Source of the DNA: CAZDHT01 sp964505325
GTDB taxonomy: Bacteria; Planctomycetota; PUPC01
Reading direction: 5' to 3'
Assembly (NCBI GenBank): GCA_964505325.1
Contig: CAZDHT010000187.1
Coordinates: forward strand, 1 to 11,035
DNA length: 11,035 bases
This document shows positions 1-8,000 of the stretch, piece by piece. Position 1 is the first letter of the stretch; each line of letters starts with the position of its first letter. The position numbers and the translations under genes were made by a program. The notes under the pieces were generated by a model. That model saw only the letters and a list, made by a program, of their open reading frames with translations, made no database searches and was not told where the DNA came from.

Positions 1-92
1 GAGAGTCGCTGACGGACGGGGAGGTCGGACTCGGGACGGCCAACAGCGCGGCTCAATTTGACGACCTGGCGGTCCAGGAGTACGTCCCATAG
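1..92 (+). CDS. C-terminal end of a secreted-type protein with a concanavalin-A/LamG-like domain (partial)
   Basis: Only the last 29 codons are present, read from base 3 to a TAG at 90-92. The tail contains VGLGTANSAAQFDDLAV, the pattern that closes concanavalin-A-like jelly-roll domains (LamG, 3-keto-disaccharide hydrolase/DUF1080 and related sugar-binding modules), where a last strand of the type GxVGLxTxxSxAxFDDxxV ends the protein. In this frame 24 of 29 sense codons end in G or C, as expected for a coding frame in this GC-rich DNA. Such domains usually bind or cleave carbohydrate outside the cytoplasm; which activity applies here cannot be told from 29 residues. The gene converges on the minus-strand operon with about 60 bases between the two stop codons, so it is probably a separate transcription unit. 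The coding call is fairly secure and the domain name is moderate. Confidence 0.68.
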   Translation, partial: ESLTDGEVGLGTANSAAQFDDLAVQEYVP

Positions 93-152
93 CCCCTTGG
101 CCGGTACTGAGGCTCACCGGGCGATCGATGCCTCACTGCGATCGGACGGTCG

Positions 153-2192
153 TCATCCGGGCAGGATCTGGAACCTCTTGGGCATGTCGCCCGTGACGAA
201 GTAGTAGACGGCGCCGATGATGCTGGGGAAGATGGCGCCCAACACTTCGCCGGCGATCAGCCCGATCATCAGGGGCTTCAGGCGATTGTACAGACGGCTC
301 CCCCCGTACTTGGTGATCAATATCTTGGCCAGCCAGCCCAACAGGAACGACCCGCAGAAGTTCCGCATCGGATAGGTGCTCCACACGACAAACATCAGCG
401 GGTGCAGCGGCCACCAAGTGAAGCGCAGTCGCGCCGCGGCGAACAGCAAGACCAGGCCCAGCCCGGCGCCCATCGCCCACATGCAGGTCCGGTTCGGCGC
501 CAGCGCGCCGAAGCGGTTCCAGCCCGATCTGGCCTCAGCCGATTCCAATGCGCCTTGGGCAACCAGCTTGTGCTTCACCGCCACGGCGTTGTTGAACGGC
601 ATCAGGGGAACGCTGCGCTCCGCCCAGCCCTCCCAGATGGTACTGCCCTGGTCGTACTGGATGTAGAGCGTGATGGGCAGTCCGATGCACAGCCCGAGGA
701 TAAGAGCGAGGACACAGAGGCTGGCCGTTCTGCCGAGCTTCACGTTTCGGAGTTCGAGCAGCTTCAACGAGTTGGTCATGAACGGCATCAGGGTCTCGCG
801 CGGATCGATGAGCAGGACCATGGTCACCAGTTGCATGATGAGGAGCGACTTGGCCCCCAGTGCGCCGACCCCAAACAGGCCCCAAAGGACCAGGCACGGG
901 AAGAAGTAGGGCTGCATGTAGAACAGGCCCGTCTCGGCAATGATGCGGGCCATCACCGCGAAGAACAGGACCGCGATGGCGCTGTAGAGCACCGCAAGCT
1001 GCCAGTCCAGCCCCACCAAGACGAGTTGAACGACGAACAGCACCATCAGGACGAGAAAGACACGGCACGCCCAGACCCCCGTCCGATCGGCACCCCCCTT
1101 GACCCGCAAGCCGAGTGACCGACGCATCACCGCCGAGTAGTAGTGGCGGCCCGTGTAGAGTATGGCCACCAGCACGCCCACGTTGGCGCCGAACAGAACG
1201 AAGGCCCTCGGCGTGAGGGCGGTGTACGCGTCGGTGCCTTCGACGGCCCCGTTGAGATCCATTCCGTAGCCGGCGAAGGTGCCCACAATCACCGCCCAGA
1301 CATAAGGCCCGAGACCGAATGACAGGGAGGCGTCGGTGGGGACGAAGTAGACGATTCCGATCACACAAAAGAAGATGGTCGGCTTCAGGAGCGACCATCC
1401 GCCGCCCTTGATGAAGGTGGGGACGAGCGGGGAGAGCGCCGTCAGGTCGATCTGTCGCGTTACCTGAATCACGTAGTCGGGGAACCATTCGTGGGCGAAG
1501 TTGTTCAGGTGGATAATCAGCACGCCGAGCATGCCGATCCAGAAGAGCCGGCTGTGGAACAGGCCGCTGCCGGCCCGGCCCTTCTCCGGCAGCAGGGCGT
1601 TGGTGAACGTCGCGATGGGATAGGGCAAGTGCTCGTGTTGCGACCACTGCCGGTGCAGGACGACCGACAGGGCGACCAGGGCCGCCCAGATGGTGAGGAT
1701 CAGCGGCAGCCAGAACAGGAGCGTCCGGGTCCATCCGTACCACGGGATCTTGCCGAACGGCATGTGCTCGTCGCCCTTCCCCATGCCCTGAACGAAGCCG
1801 GTCAGCACCTCGTCCTCGTTCTGGCTGATGTCGGCGAGCATCTGCTTCGGGGCCAACTCAAGAACCTTCTGATCCCGCCAGCCGTCCTTTTCCTGGTTGT
1901 ACTTGTGTGGCAGGATCAGCGACGACGTGAAGCACCGCAGCAGGCCGGCGGCGGGGATGCAGCAGGCCGCCAGCGTGATCGCGAGAATGACGGCCAGTTC
2001 CCGCCCCCTTAACGCCCATCGCTTCATCAGCGGGTTCAGGAACAGGACGAACAGGATCAGCGCCCCATACACGGAGACGGGCATGTTGTTGCCGACGAGG
2101 AAGGTCTGCTTCAGGATACGGTCGTTGAAGAAGGCGCAACCGCAGATGAGCACGGCGCCCAGAAGACCCAGCAGTACGCTGCGAACGGTCAT
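153..2192 (-). CDS. Polytopic membrane protein, DUF6785/DUF6784 type, OPT-transporter-like
   Basis: A 679-residue inner-membrane protein with roughly 14-16 hydrophobic segments, for example about 5-25, 38-56, 66-86, 155-180, 268-312, 330-347, 376-418, 490-512, 570-590 and 640-665. The N-terminus (a hydrophobic helix, FND, then VGNNMPVSVYG) and the C-terminal part (FTWWPLHPL at 591-599, KYGGSRLYNRLKP at 628-640) match what I remember of the paired DUF6785 and DUF6784 domains, common in Planctomycetota and relatives and considered OPT-superfamily-like. HLPYPIATF at 188-196, after a membrane hairpin, resembles the LP(F/Y)P motif of oligopeptide transporters. The substrate is unknown. The ATG at 2192 overlaps the TGA of the upstream ATPase gene in an ATGA, with a good AGGAGAGGAG ribosome site ending 8 bases upstream, so the start is secure. 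This is the last gene of the operon. A Cys at residue 20 is not a lipoprotein site (the lipobox is poor) and the segment is simply the first membrane helix. Family call fairly confident; transport role inferred. Confidence 0.85.
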   Translation of the reverse strand: MTVRSVLLGLLGAVLICGCAFFNDRILKQTFLVGNNMPVSVYGALILFVLFLNPLMKRWALRGRELAVILAITLAACCIPAAGLLRCFTSSLILPHKYNQEKDGWRDQKVLELAPKQMLADISQNEDEVLTGFVQGMGKGDEHMPFGKIPWYGWTRTLLFWLPLILTIWAALVALSVVLHRQWSQHEHLPYPIATFTNALLPEKGRAGSGLFHSRLFWIGMLGVLIIHLNNFAHEWFPDYVIQVTRQIDLTALSPLVPTFIKGGGWSLLKPTIFFCVIGIVYFVPTDASLSFGLGPYVWAVIVGTFAGYGMDLNGAVEGTDAYTALTPRAFVLFGANVGVLVAILYTGRHYYSAVMRRSLGLRVKGGADRTGVWACRVFLVLMVLFVVQLVLVGLDWQLAVLYSAIAVLFFAVMARIIAETGLFYMQPYFFPCLVLWGLFGVGALGAKSLLIMQLVTMVLLIDPRETLMPFMTNSLKLLELRNVKLGRTASLCVLALILGLCIGLPITLYIQYDQGSTIWEGWAERSVPLMPFNNAVAVKHKLVAQGALESAEARSGWNRFGALAPNRTCMWAMGAGLGLVLLFAAARLRFTWWPLHPLMFVVWSTYPMRNFCGSFLLGWLAKILITKYGGSRLYNRLKPLMIGLIAGEVLGAIFPSIIGAVYYFVTGDMPKRFQILPG

Positions 2193-2971
2193 GTCGGCGT
2201 CTCCTCTCCTTGCGCGTCTGGCTCCTCACCGGCCTGTGGGACGGCGGCGTCTTCCACCGTGCCGACGCGGATGTCCAGGTCCGCGCGGTTCTCCAGGCGG
2301 TCGATGCCGCCGTCCTTTATCCACAGGATGCGGTCGGAGGCGGCCAGCATTTTGTGGTCGTGGGTGGCCGTGACAATCGTCACGCCCAGCTCTCTGGATA
2401 GACTGGCGAGGAGTTGGATGATCTCCTCGCCGGTGTGCAGGTCCAGGTTGGCGGTGGGTTCGTCGGCGAGAATGATGGCGGGATTGTTGGCCAGCGCGCG
2501 TGCGATGGCGACGCGCTGCTGCTGGCCGCCGGAGAGTTCGTCCGGGCGATGATCCAGCCGGTCGCCCAGGCCCACTCGGTCCAGCACCTGCCTGGCGCGT
2601 TTGGCCGCGTCGAGCTGGCTCCACCCGCAGAAGAGCAGCGGCATGCAGACGTTGGTGACCGCGTCGTACGCCGGCAGCAGGTTGTAGGCCTGGAAGATGT
2701 AGCCGATGTGGTTGCCGCGGAAGTGCGCGAGTTGCCGGGCGGTCAGCCGGGTCAGTTGGATTCCCGCCACCTCGACTTCGCCGGTGGAGGGCCGGTCGAG
2801 CGCCCCGATCATGTTGAACAGGGTGGTCTTGCCCGAGCCCGACGGGCCCATCACGGACAGGTACTCGCCCTGAAACACGTCGAGCTCGATGTCCTTGAGG
2901 GCGCGGACGAGGGTCCGAGCGAGGCTAAACTCCTTGTTCAGGTTCCGGATCCTGATGAGAATGTCTGCCAT
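2189..2971 (-). CDS. ABC transporter ATP-binding protein, MacB/LolD type (lying between the two OPT-like genes)
   Basis: A 260-residue cytoplasmic nucleotide-binding subunit with every catalytic motif intact: Walker A GPSGSGKTT (42-50), Q-loop Gln94 in YIFQAYNLLP, signature LSGGQQQRVAIARAL (146-160), Walker B IILADEP (166-172, catalytic Glu171), D-loop ANLD and H-loop His204 in ATHDH. The phrases SVMGPSGSGKTT, FNMIGALDRPS and TATHDHKML are typical of the MacB/LolD/FtsE branch, whose partners are FtsX-type permeases. No FtsX permease lies directly beside it: upstream, 13 bases away, is an OPT-like transporter gene, and downstream, overlapping by 4 bases, the DUF6785-type gene. It most likely serves the FtsX permeases further upstream in the operon, possibly as the second half of an ATPase heterodimer with the product of 10105-10893. 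The ribosome site is weak (only GGACGGG upstream), which suggests translational coupling. The last 23 residues form an acidic tail absent from short LolD proteins. Confidence 0.95.
   Translation of the reverse strand: MADILIRIRNLNKEFSLARTLVRALKDIELDVFQGEYLSVMGPSGSGKTTLFNMIGALDRPSTGEVEVAGIQLTRLTARQLAHFRGNHIGYIFQAYNLLPAYDAVTNVCMPLLFCGWSQLDAAKRARQVLDRVGLGDRLDHRPDELSGGQQQRVAIARALANNPAIILADEPTANLDLHTGEEIIQLLASLSRELGVTIVTATHDHKMLAASDRILWIKDGGIDRLENRADLDIRVGTVEDAAVPQAGEEPDAQGEETPT
2201..2210 (-). promoter_or_regulatory. Ribosome binding site of the DUF6785-type gene
   Basis: AGGAGAGGAG on the minus strand, ending 8 bases before the ATG at 2192 and inside the acidic tail of the ATPase gene. It is the strongest ribosome site in the window. 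With the ATGA overlap it fixes this start and suggests that the last gene is translated well despite its distal position. Confidence 0.75.
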
Positions 2972-2984
2972 AACAACCCGTCCG

Positions 2985-5006
2985 TCAGAAGGCCAGCCGG
3001 ATCACCGCCTTGCTGAGGAACGTGATGCCCACGCCGACGGTGGTGATCAGTCCCATGCCGCATGCGAACCCGGCGGCCACCACGGGGATGTATTGCCGCC
3101 ACTTCAGCCCGAGCTTCCGGCGAAAGTAATACCGCCCGATCAACGCCCCGATGAACTGCGGGATGATCGCGTGCGGCAGGCTTTGGCCCAGCCCGCGCAC
3201 CACGCCGTAGACCAGCATAATCGGCGCCCCCACCCCGCTCAGCGCGCTGAACAGCAGCACCCCGAACCCGGTGCCGCACCCGACGTACGTCCAGTCGAAC
3301 GCCTCCTCGAACATGGAGTACTCGCCGAGCGTCGACGTGTACATGATGCACCGGTTCCTTGCGTTGAGTTCCCACATCATCTGCGCGTATGGATAGGCCG
3401 ACGACGGCACCTTGTCGAGACTCCAGATGAAGTTGGCGAAGAAGATCGAGCTCGCCAGGATGACCGGGTAGAGGATCAGCCGGGTCTTCCAGATGCTGGT
3501 AAACTTGGTGCCGGTCAATTCGCACTGGCGGTAGAACACGGTCATTCGGCCGTAGTTGGCAATGGGGATCGGCAGGAACCAGACCGCGACCCCGCGGTAC
3601 CCGCTGAGGATCAGGCTCGCCTCGCGGATGTAGGGGATGGTGACAATCTGGCCGGCCATGCCCTCCATCCGCGCGGTTACGTAGCTGATGAGCGGGGTAT
3701 AAACAAACCCCAGGAGCATCAGGACGCCGCCAACCCGGAAGATCTGGGCGTTCCACTCGCCATGGTGCCACCGAAGCAGAAACATCGACACGGAGACGTA
3801 GGTCACCGTGACGAAGAAATAGCAGACGGCGACGATCCAGCCGCGAATGTCGCCGCGCCCTTTGGGAGGGCGGGCGGCGCGCAGCAGGCTTGCCCCGCGG
3901 TCGCCGGCTTGCCTGGCCCTCCGGCGCGCCCTCCGGAGGCCGCGCACCACCTGCCAGATGCCGACGGTGGCGACCGCCAAGGCAATGCCGATCTGGAAGC
4001 TGAAATAGAAGTCGACGTTGTTCTTGAACATCGTGTCGACCGTGGTGTCGCCATACTTCCAGTTGTGGAGGACGCCGAAGCGATACAGGATCGGATTGGC
4101 CACGAACGTGACGATGAGCCCGATGAAGCTGCCGAGCATGGCGAAGAACGGCAGCACCATCCCGATGATGACGTTGCCGAGGTCCCAGGCGATGCCCGTC
4201 GCCACGGCCTCCAGGTACCGGCCGGTCTTGGAGGTAAAGTCCGAGAACGGGATGGGGAGGAGCTGGACGGACCGCCCCGCAAGCGCCCCGCTGAGGGTGG
4301 GAAGCAGGAGGTAAACGGCGCCGAACGCCAAGCCCAGGGCGCCGCCGATGGCGAAGACGCGCCAGCGCCATGACTTCTGCGCCTGCTCGTCGGTCTTGGC
4401 TTCGATGTCCTCGGCCATCGCCATGATGCCCTGAGCGCCGACCGGCGCCATGGGGAACGGGAGTTTCTCGATGTCGCTGGCGACCCGGAACAGCCCGTAG
4501 CCCAGCACGAGGTTGGAGAGCTGGCCGAAGAAGGAACCGAAGATGACCATGCCAATGACCGGCAGCCAGTCCCAATGAAAGAACGTGCGCAGCCCGTAGG
4601 TCTCGGAGCTGGCTGGCGGGGCGAACCAGGCAGGCAGTTGCTCGGCAATGCCTGTCGCGGCGGCCGCGTCGCTGTTGACGAAGAACTGGTTCCACAGCAG
4701 TCCCGAGAACGGCATGCCCATGGCCGCGCCGGCCATGAAGAAGAGCACGAAGATCTCGGCCCGCTTCAGGTGCCGATGGGCGCGACGGGCGACCTCGATG
4801 AACAGGATCACCGTCACCCAGCGTGACGCCTCCCCGATCTGCTGGTGGCCGGCGAGAAGGCCCATGTAAATGGCCCCCGGCACCATCAGCAGCGCGACGA
4901 ACAGAGCCCCCAACAGCGACGACCACTTGAAGCCCTCCTCGAACGTCGAGGGAACCTCCATCGCCAGCCGGAATTCCTCGAGCTCTCTGTCGAACCGTTG
5001 TGCCAC
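2985..5006 (-). CDS. OPT-like polytopic transporter (planctomycete-type 'peptide transporter')
   Basis: A 673-residue inner-membrane protein with about 13-14 hydrophobic segments, for example 31-53, 84-104, 146-172, 216-238, 280-304, 335-355, 388-410, 425-445, 510-528, 575-602 and 638-664. The N-terminal region EEGFKWSSLLGALF, PGAIYMGLLAG (43-53), WVTVILFIEVARRA and the AEIFVLFFMAGAAMG stretch match proteins annotated 'peptide transporter' in Planctomycetota, a branch related to the oligopeptide transporter (OPT) family. LPFPMAPVGAQGIMAMAE (182-199) corresponds to the OPT LP(F/Y)P motif that follows the first helical bundle. OPT proteins are secondary transporters of peptides or metal-siderophore complexes; the substrate here is unproven. 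Residues 356-386 form a strongly basic loop that divides the protein in two and should face the cytoplasm. The start is GTG at 5006, two bases after the TAG of the giant gene, with GGAGG 10 bases upstream. The shared operon with a second OPT-like gene suggests a two-protein transporter. Family call fairly confident. Confidence 0.85.
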   Translation of the reverse strand: MAQRFDRELEEFRLAMEVPSTFEEGFKWSSLLGALFVALLMVPGAIYMGLLAGHQQIGEASRWVTVILFIEVARRAHRHLKRAEIFVLFFMAGAAMGMPFSGLLWNQFFVNSDAAAATGIAEQLPAWFAPPASSETYGLRTFFHWDWLPVIGMVIFGSFFGQLSNLVLGYGLFRVASDIEKLPFPMAPVGAQGIMAMAEDIEAKTDEQAQKSWRWRVFAIGGALGLAFGAVYLLLPTLSGALAGRSVQLLPIPFSDFTSKTGRYLEAVATGIAWDLGNVIIGMVLPFFAMLGSFIGLIVTFVANPILYRFGVLHNWKYGDTTVDTMFKNNVDFYFSFQIGIALAVATVGIWQVVRGLRRARRRARQAGDRGASLLRAARPPKGRGDIRGWIVAVCYFFVTVTYVSVSMFLLRWHHGEWNAQIFRVGGVLMLLGFVYTPLISYVTARMEGMAGQIVTIPYIREASLILSGYRGVAVWFLPIPIANYGRMTVFYRQCELTGTKFTSIWKTRLILYPVILASSIFFANFIWSLDKVPSSAYPYAQMMWELNARNRCIMYTSTLGEYSMFEEAFDWTYVGCGTGFGVLLFSALSGVGAPIMLVYGVVRGLGQSLPHAIIPQFIGALIGRYYFRRKLGLKWRQYIPVVAAGFACGMGLITTVGVGITFLSKAVIRLAF

Positions 5007-5008
5007 GC

Positions 5009-8000
5009 CTACGTATCCTCCGGGGGAGGTGCGGCCGCCTCACCGAGAGCCGTCAATGTCCGGTCCCGATACGTCTCCATCGCCGTGTGGCTGATCGACC
5101 GCCAGATCAGGAACTGGCGGCGCAGGTCGTCGAGGAACACCTTGTTCAGGCGCCGCCAGTCCTTCGGCTGGCCCGATCGCCGTTCCAGGCGGATGTGCAC
5201 CTCGTCGATGCCGGGGATCTCGCTGGGCTTGCTGCGCAACGCAAATGATTCGCTCACGCCCAGGTCGAAGGGCGCGAGCGTTAGCAGCGCGTCCAGCCCG
5301 AGAGCGCCCTCCGCGTCCTTCATCAGGCGGGTGTCCCGCGCCATGAACCGGCCCAGGCCGGTGTCGGTGTGGCTGTCGAAGTGTTCTTTCAGGAAGCTGA
5401 CCACACCGGTGATGTCATATTCCGAGACGGTGAACGGAAACACCAGGTCCAGCAGATCGCCCTTCGGCTCCGGCACGCGCCAGGTGCGCATCAGGCCCGG
5501 GTTCGCAGACTTTGACGCCTTAACGGCCGGGTAGATCGCCGATACGAGCACCGTCGCCATCACGATCAGGATCGTGACGATGGTGTTGGTGGAGGACATG
5601 TTCATCTCGGGCACGCGGCCCACCAGGCCCTGATCGACCAGGAACGTCAGGACCTTCATCGTGCCCTGCGCCAGCAAGTAGCCGCCCATGCCCCCGATGA
5701 GGGAGTAGACCATCGACTCGGCCAGGAACAGCGTGGCCACGTGCCGCGGCGCCAGCCCGAGGGCGCTGAACGTGTAGATCTCCTTCTCGCGATCCGCCAC
5801 CGAGCCGAGCATCGTGCCAAAGATGACCAGCCCGCCCAACAGGATGGGGAAGAAGAGGTCCCTGACGCCGCTCGCGGCGAGGATCGTGCCCAGCAGGTGA
5901 AGGTAAACGCCGTTGGCGCGCGTCGCGGCCACAGGGAACGAGACCACCCGAGCCAGGTCCTCCGCCACTTGGCTCGCCTGCGCGGAGCCGCGGGTGTACA
6001 ACGTGATCGCGTACAAGTCGGCCCCCAGGGCCTCGGCCTTGTCCGCCGAAACGATCACCACGCTGTCCGGGGGCAAGCTGGCCCAGTTGCGTTGGGCCAG
6101 CATCGCCTCACCCTTGGGCGTCACGGCTTGGGCGGAACTGACCTGTGTGAAGTCCACCGGCAGCAAGTTGCTGCCGTCCATGTCCTTCGCCGCGGCGAGT
6201 TGGCTCGGGTCCAATACCCGGCCCACCCGCAGCGAATGTCCTCGCAGAACGACCGTATCGCCGGGTCGCACCCCCAGGCGCTCTGCGACCGCCCTCGTGA
6301 CCAGCACGCCGGGCGCGGCCCGATCGTCCGATCCCAGGTCGCGGCCCAGCAGTCTCGCCAGGCCCGGCCGCTGCGCGATCTCTTCCGGTTCAATGCCAAG
6401 CACACCGTCGATCGTTACGGGCTCGGTCCCGTCGTGGCGGGTGAGGAGCAGGCCCGGGCTGTCTGCGGTCTTGGGGCACACCCACAGGCGGCGGCAGACC
6501 TGCGCGTCCTTGCCCCACCGGCCGCGGACCACGTCGAACAGGCCGGGGGTCAGGGGCTCCCAGTTCACCTGGTGCACCCAGGCGCCCGTGTATGGCGGGC
6601 TGGACTTGAAGAACAGACTCACGATCCCAACCCGCGTGCCGAAAGACGCGAAGCACAGGATTGTGAAGGTAAGCAGGATGATGGTGACCGCGGTCAGGCC
6701 GGTGCGGAGCCGGCGGCGCCGCATGGTCGAAATCCCCATCTGCATCGCCGCGAGGAACGTGTTGACCCGAGAGACGTCCGCCGCGTGCACCGTGGCCGCC
6801 ATGCCCTGAAGCGTCTTCAGCTCGACTTCGAACTTCCGCATGATGATCCAGATCACCAGCGAGGACATCACCACGATGGCGAAGCCGAGGAAGATGATGA
6901 TGGGAGTATTGGCGATGGCGAACGCAGGATGCGAAAGATACAGGGCCACAAACGTCAGGGCAAAGAACGTCGCGAACCAGGTCACCTGCCTGTAGATCGT
7001 GGTGGCACCGATGACGACGCGTTCGAGCGCGAACGCGAAAGGCACGGACAGCCCCAGGAGAATGAGCACGGCGACGACCAGGTCGTCCAGCATGCCCCGC
7101 GTCTTGCTGTACGCCGGCTGCGAGGCCCAATACGAACTGGCGGCCAGTGATTCGCGCTGCAGCGATGACGGCGCTCCGCGTGCGGCGGTCAGCAGGTCCT
7201 CGGCCCGGCCGTGCAGCTCTTCGAGGGAACTGTCCAGGATCTCTTTCTCGCGCAGGATCGCGAGGCGCGACTCGTTCAGGCGCCAGAGGTCTGCGGCGGC
7301 GCGCGGCGCCGCACTCATCGGTTCCCAGGCGCCCTCCATCGAGAAGCCGGTCCCCTGCGGGTCGGCTCCCTCGTCGCCCGGGTTGAGGAGTTCGGGCCCG
7401 CTGTTCAGTGCCACCATCTGCCGCAGCCCGAAGAGCTTGACGCCCTTCTCGCGGAGGTCCGAATACCAGGCGACGACCCCGTCGGCTGTTTCCACGAACG
7501 ATTTCTTCTTGTCCAGCACCGCGTCGGCGCGGGCCGAGAACACCTGCACTTCGTTTACCGGCAGTCTTCTGGCGTCGAGTTGGGGCGGAAGAACCACGAC
7601 GCCCGGCCGACACCGAAACACGTTCAAGCGGGACCGGATGGACCGCAGCGAGTTCAAGTCGGAGATCGACGTCACCGCGCCACGTTCATCAAACACCGCG
7701 GCGATGCCACTGCGCCGGCTCCAGGACCACCGGTCCTGCTCAGGGACCGGCCCCAGCCCATAGACCCCGTTCCGGTTGGTCCGCAAAATCTGGAAGTCTT
7801 CAAACGCGTAGGGCTTCTGCCGCGTGAACGACAGCGGCCCCGACGCCCTGACCCTGAATTGCACCACCGCGCCGGGCATCGGAGTGTTGGGCGTGGAGCT
7901 GCCAGGCAGCACGCCCATCACCATCGGGCCGCGCGGCTTGCGGTTTGCGAAGCCGGCGACCTCATACTGCCGGTCGGGCACGATGCTCCGCTTCAGCGAC

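Noticed and set aside
93..152. Possible bidirectional terminator between the convergent genes: TGAGGC (108-113) pairs with GCCTCA (130-135), and CGATCG occurs twice (122-127, 139-144).
   Set aside because: Stems of only six pairs with long or competing loops and no T-run on either strand; not distinguishable from chance in GC-rich DNA.
2124..2147. LICGC near the N-terminus of the DUF6785-type protein as a lipoprotein signal.
   Set aside because: Cys at the -2 position does not fit the lipobox, and the segment continues as the first helix of a polytopic membrane protein.
2189..2971. Assigning a gene name such as lolD or macB to either ATPase.
   Set aside because: The whole MacB/LolD/FtsE branch shares these motifs, and the partners here (giant fusion, OPT-like proteins) do not match a named system.
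2889..4373. Plus-strand open frame of almost 500 codons opposite the OPT-like gene.
   Set aside because: The translation is low-complexity and charged (His/Asp/Glu/Arg-rich) with no fold signature; the minus-strand frame shows regular membrane helices.
2938..5043. Alternative minus-strand frame of about 700 codons overlapping the OPT-like gene.
   Set aside because: Its product is Arg/His-rich and has no hydrophobic pattern. The frame from 5006 to 2985 has helices, family motifs and a ribosome site.
5741..7150. Plus-strand open frame of 469 codons opposite the FtsX core.
   Set aside because: Antisense shadow with a hydrophilic, repetitive translation and no start context; the permease core on the other strand is unambiguous.
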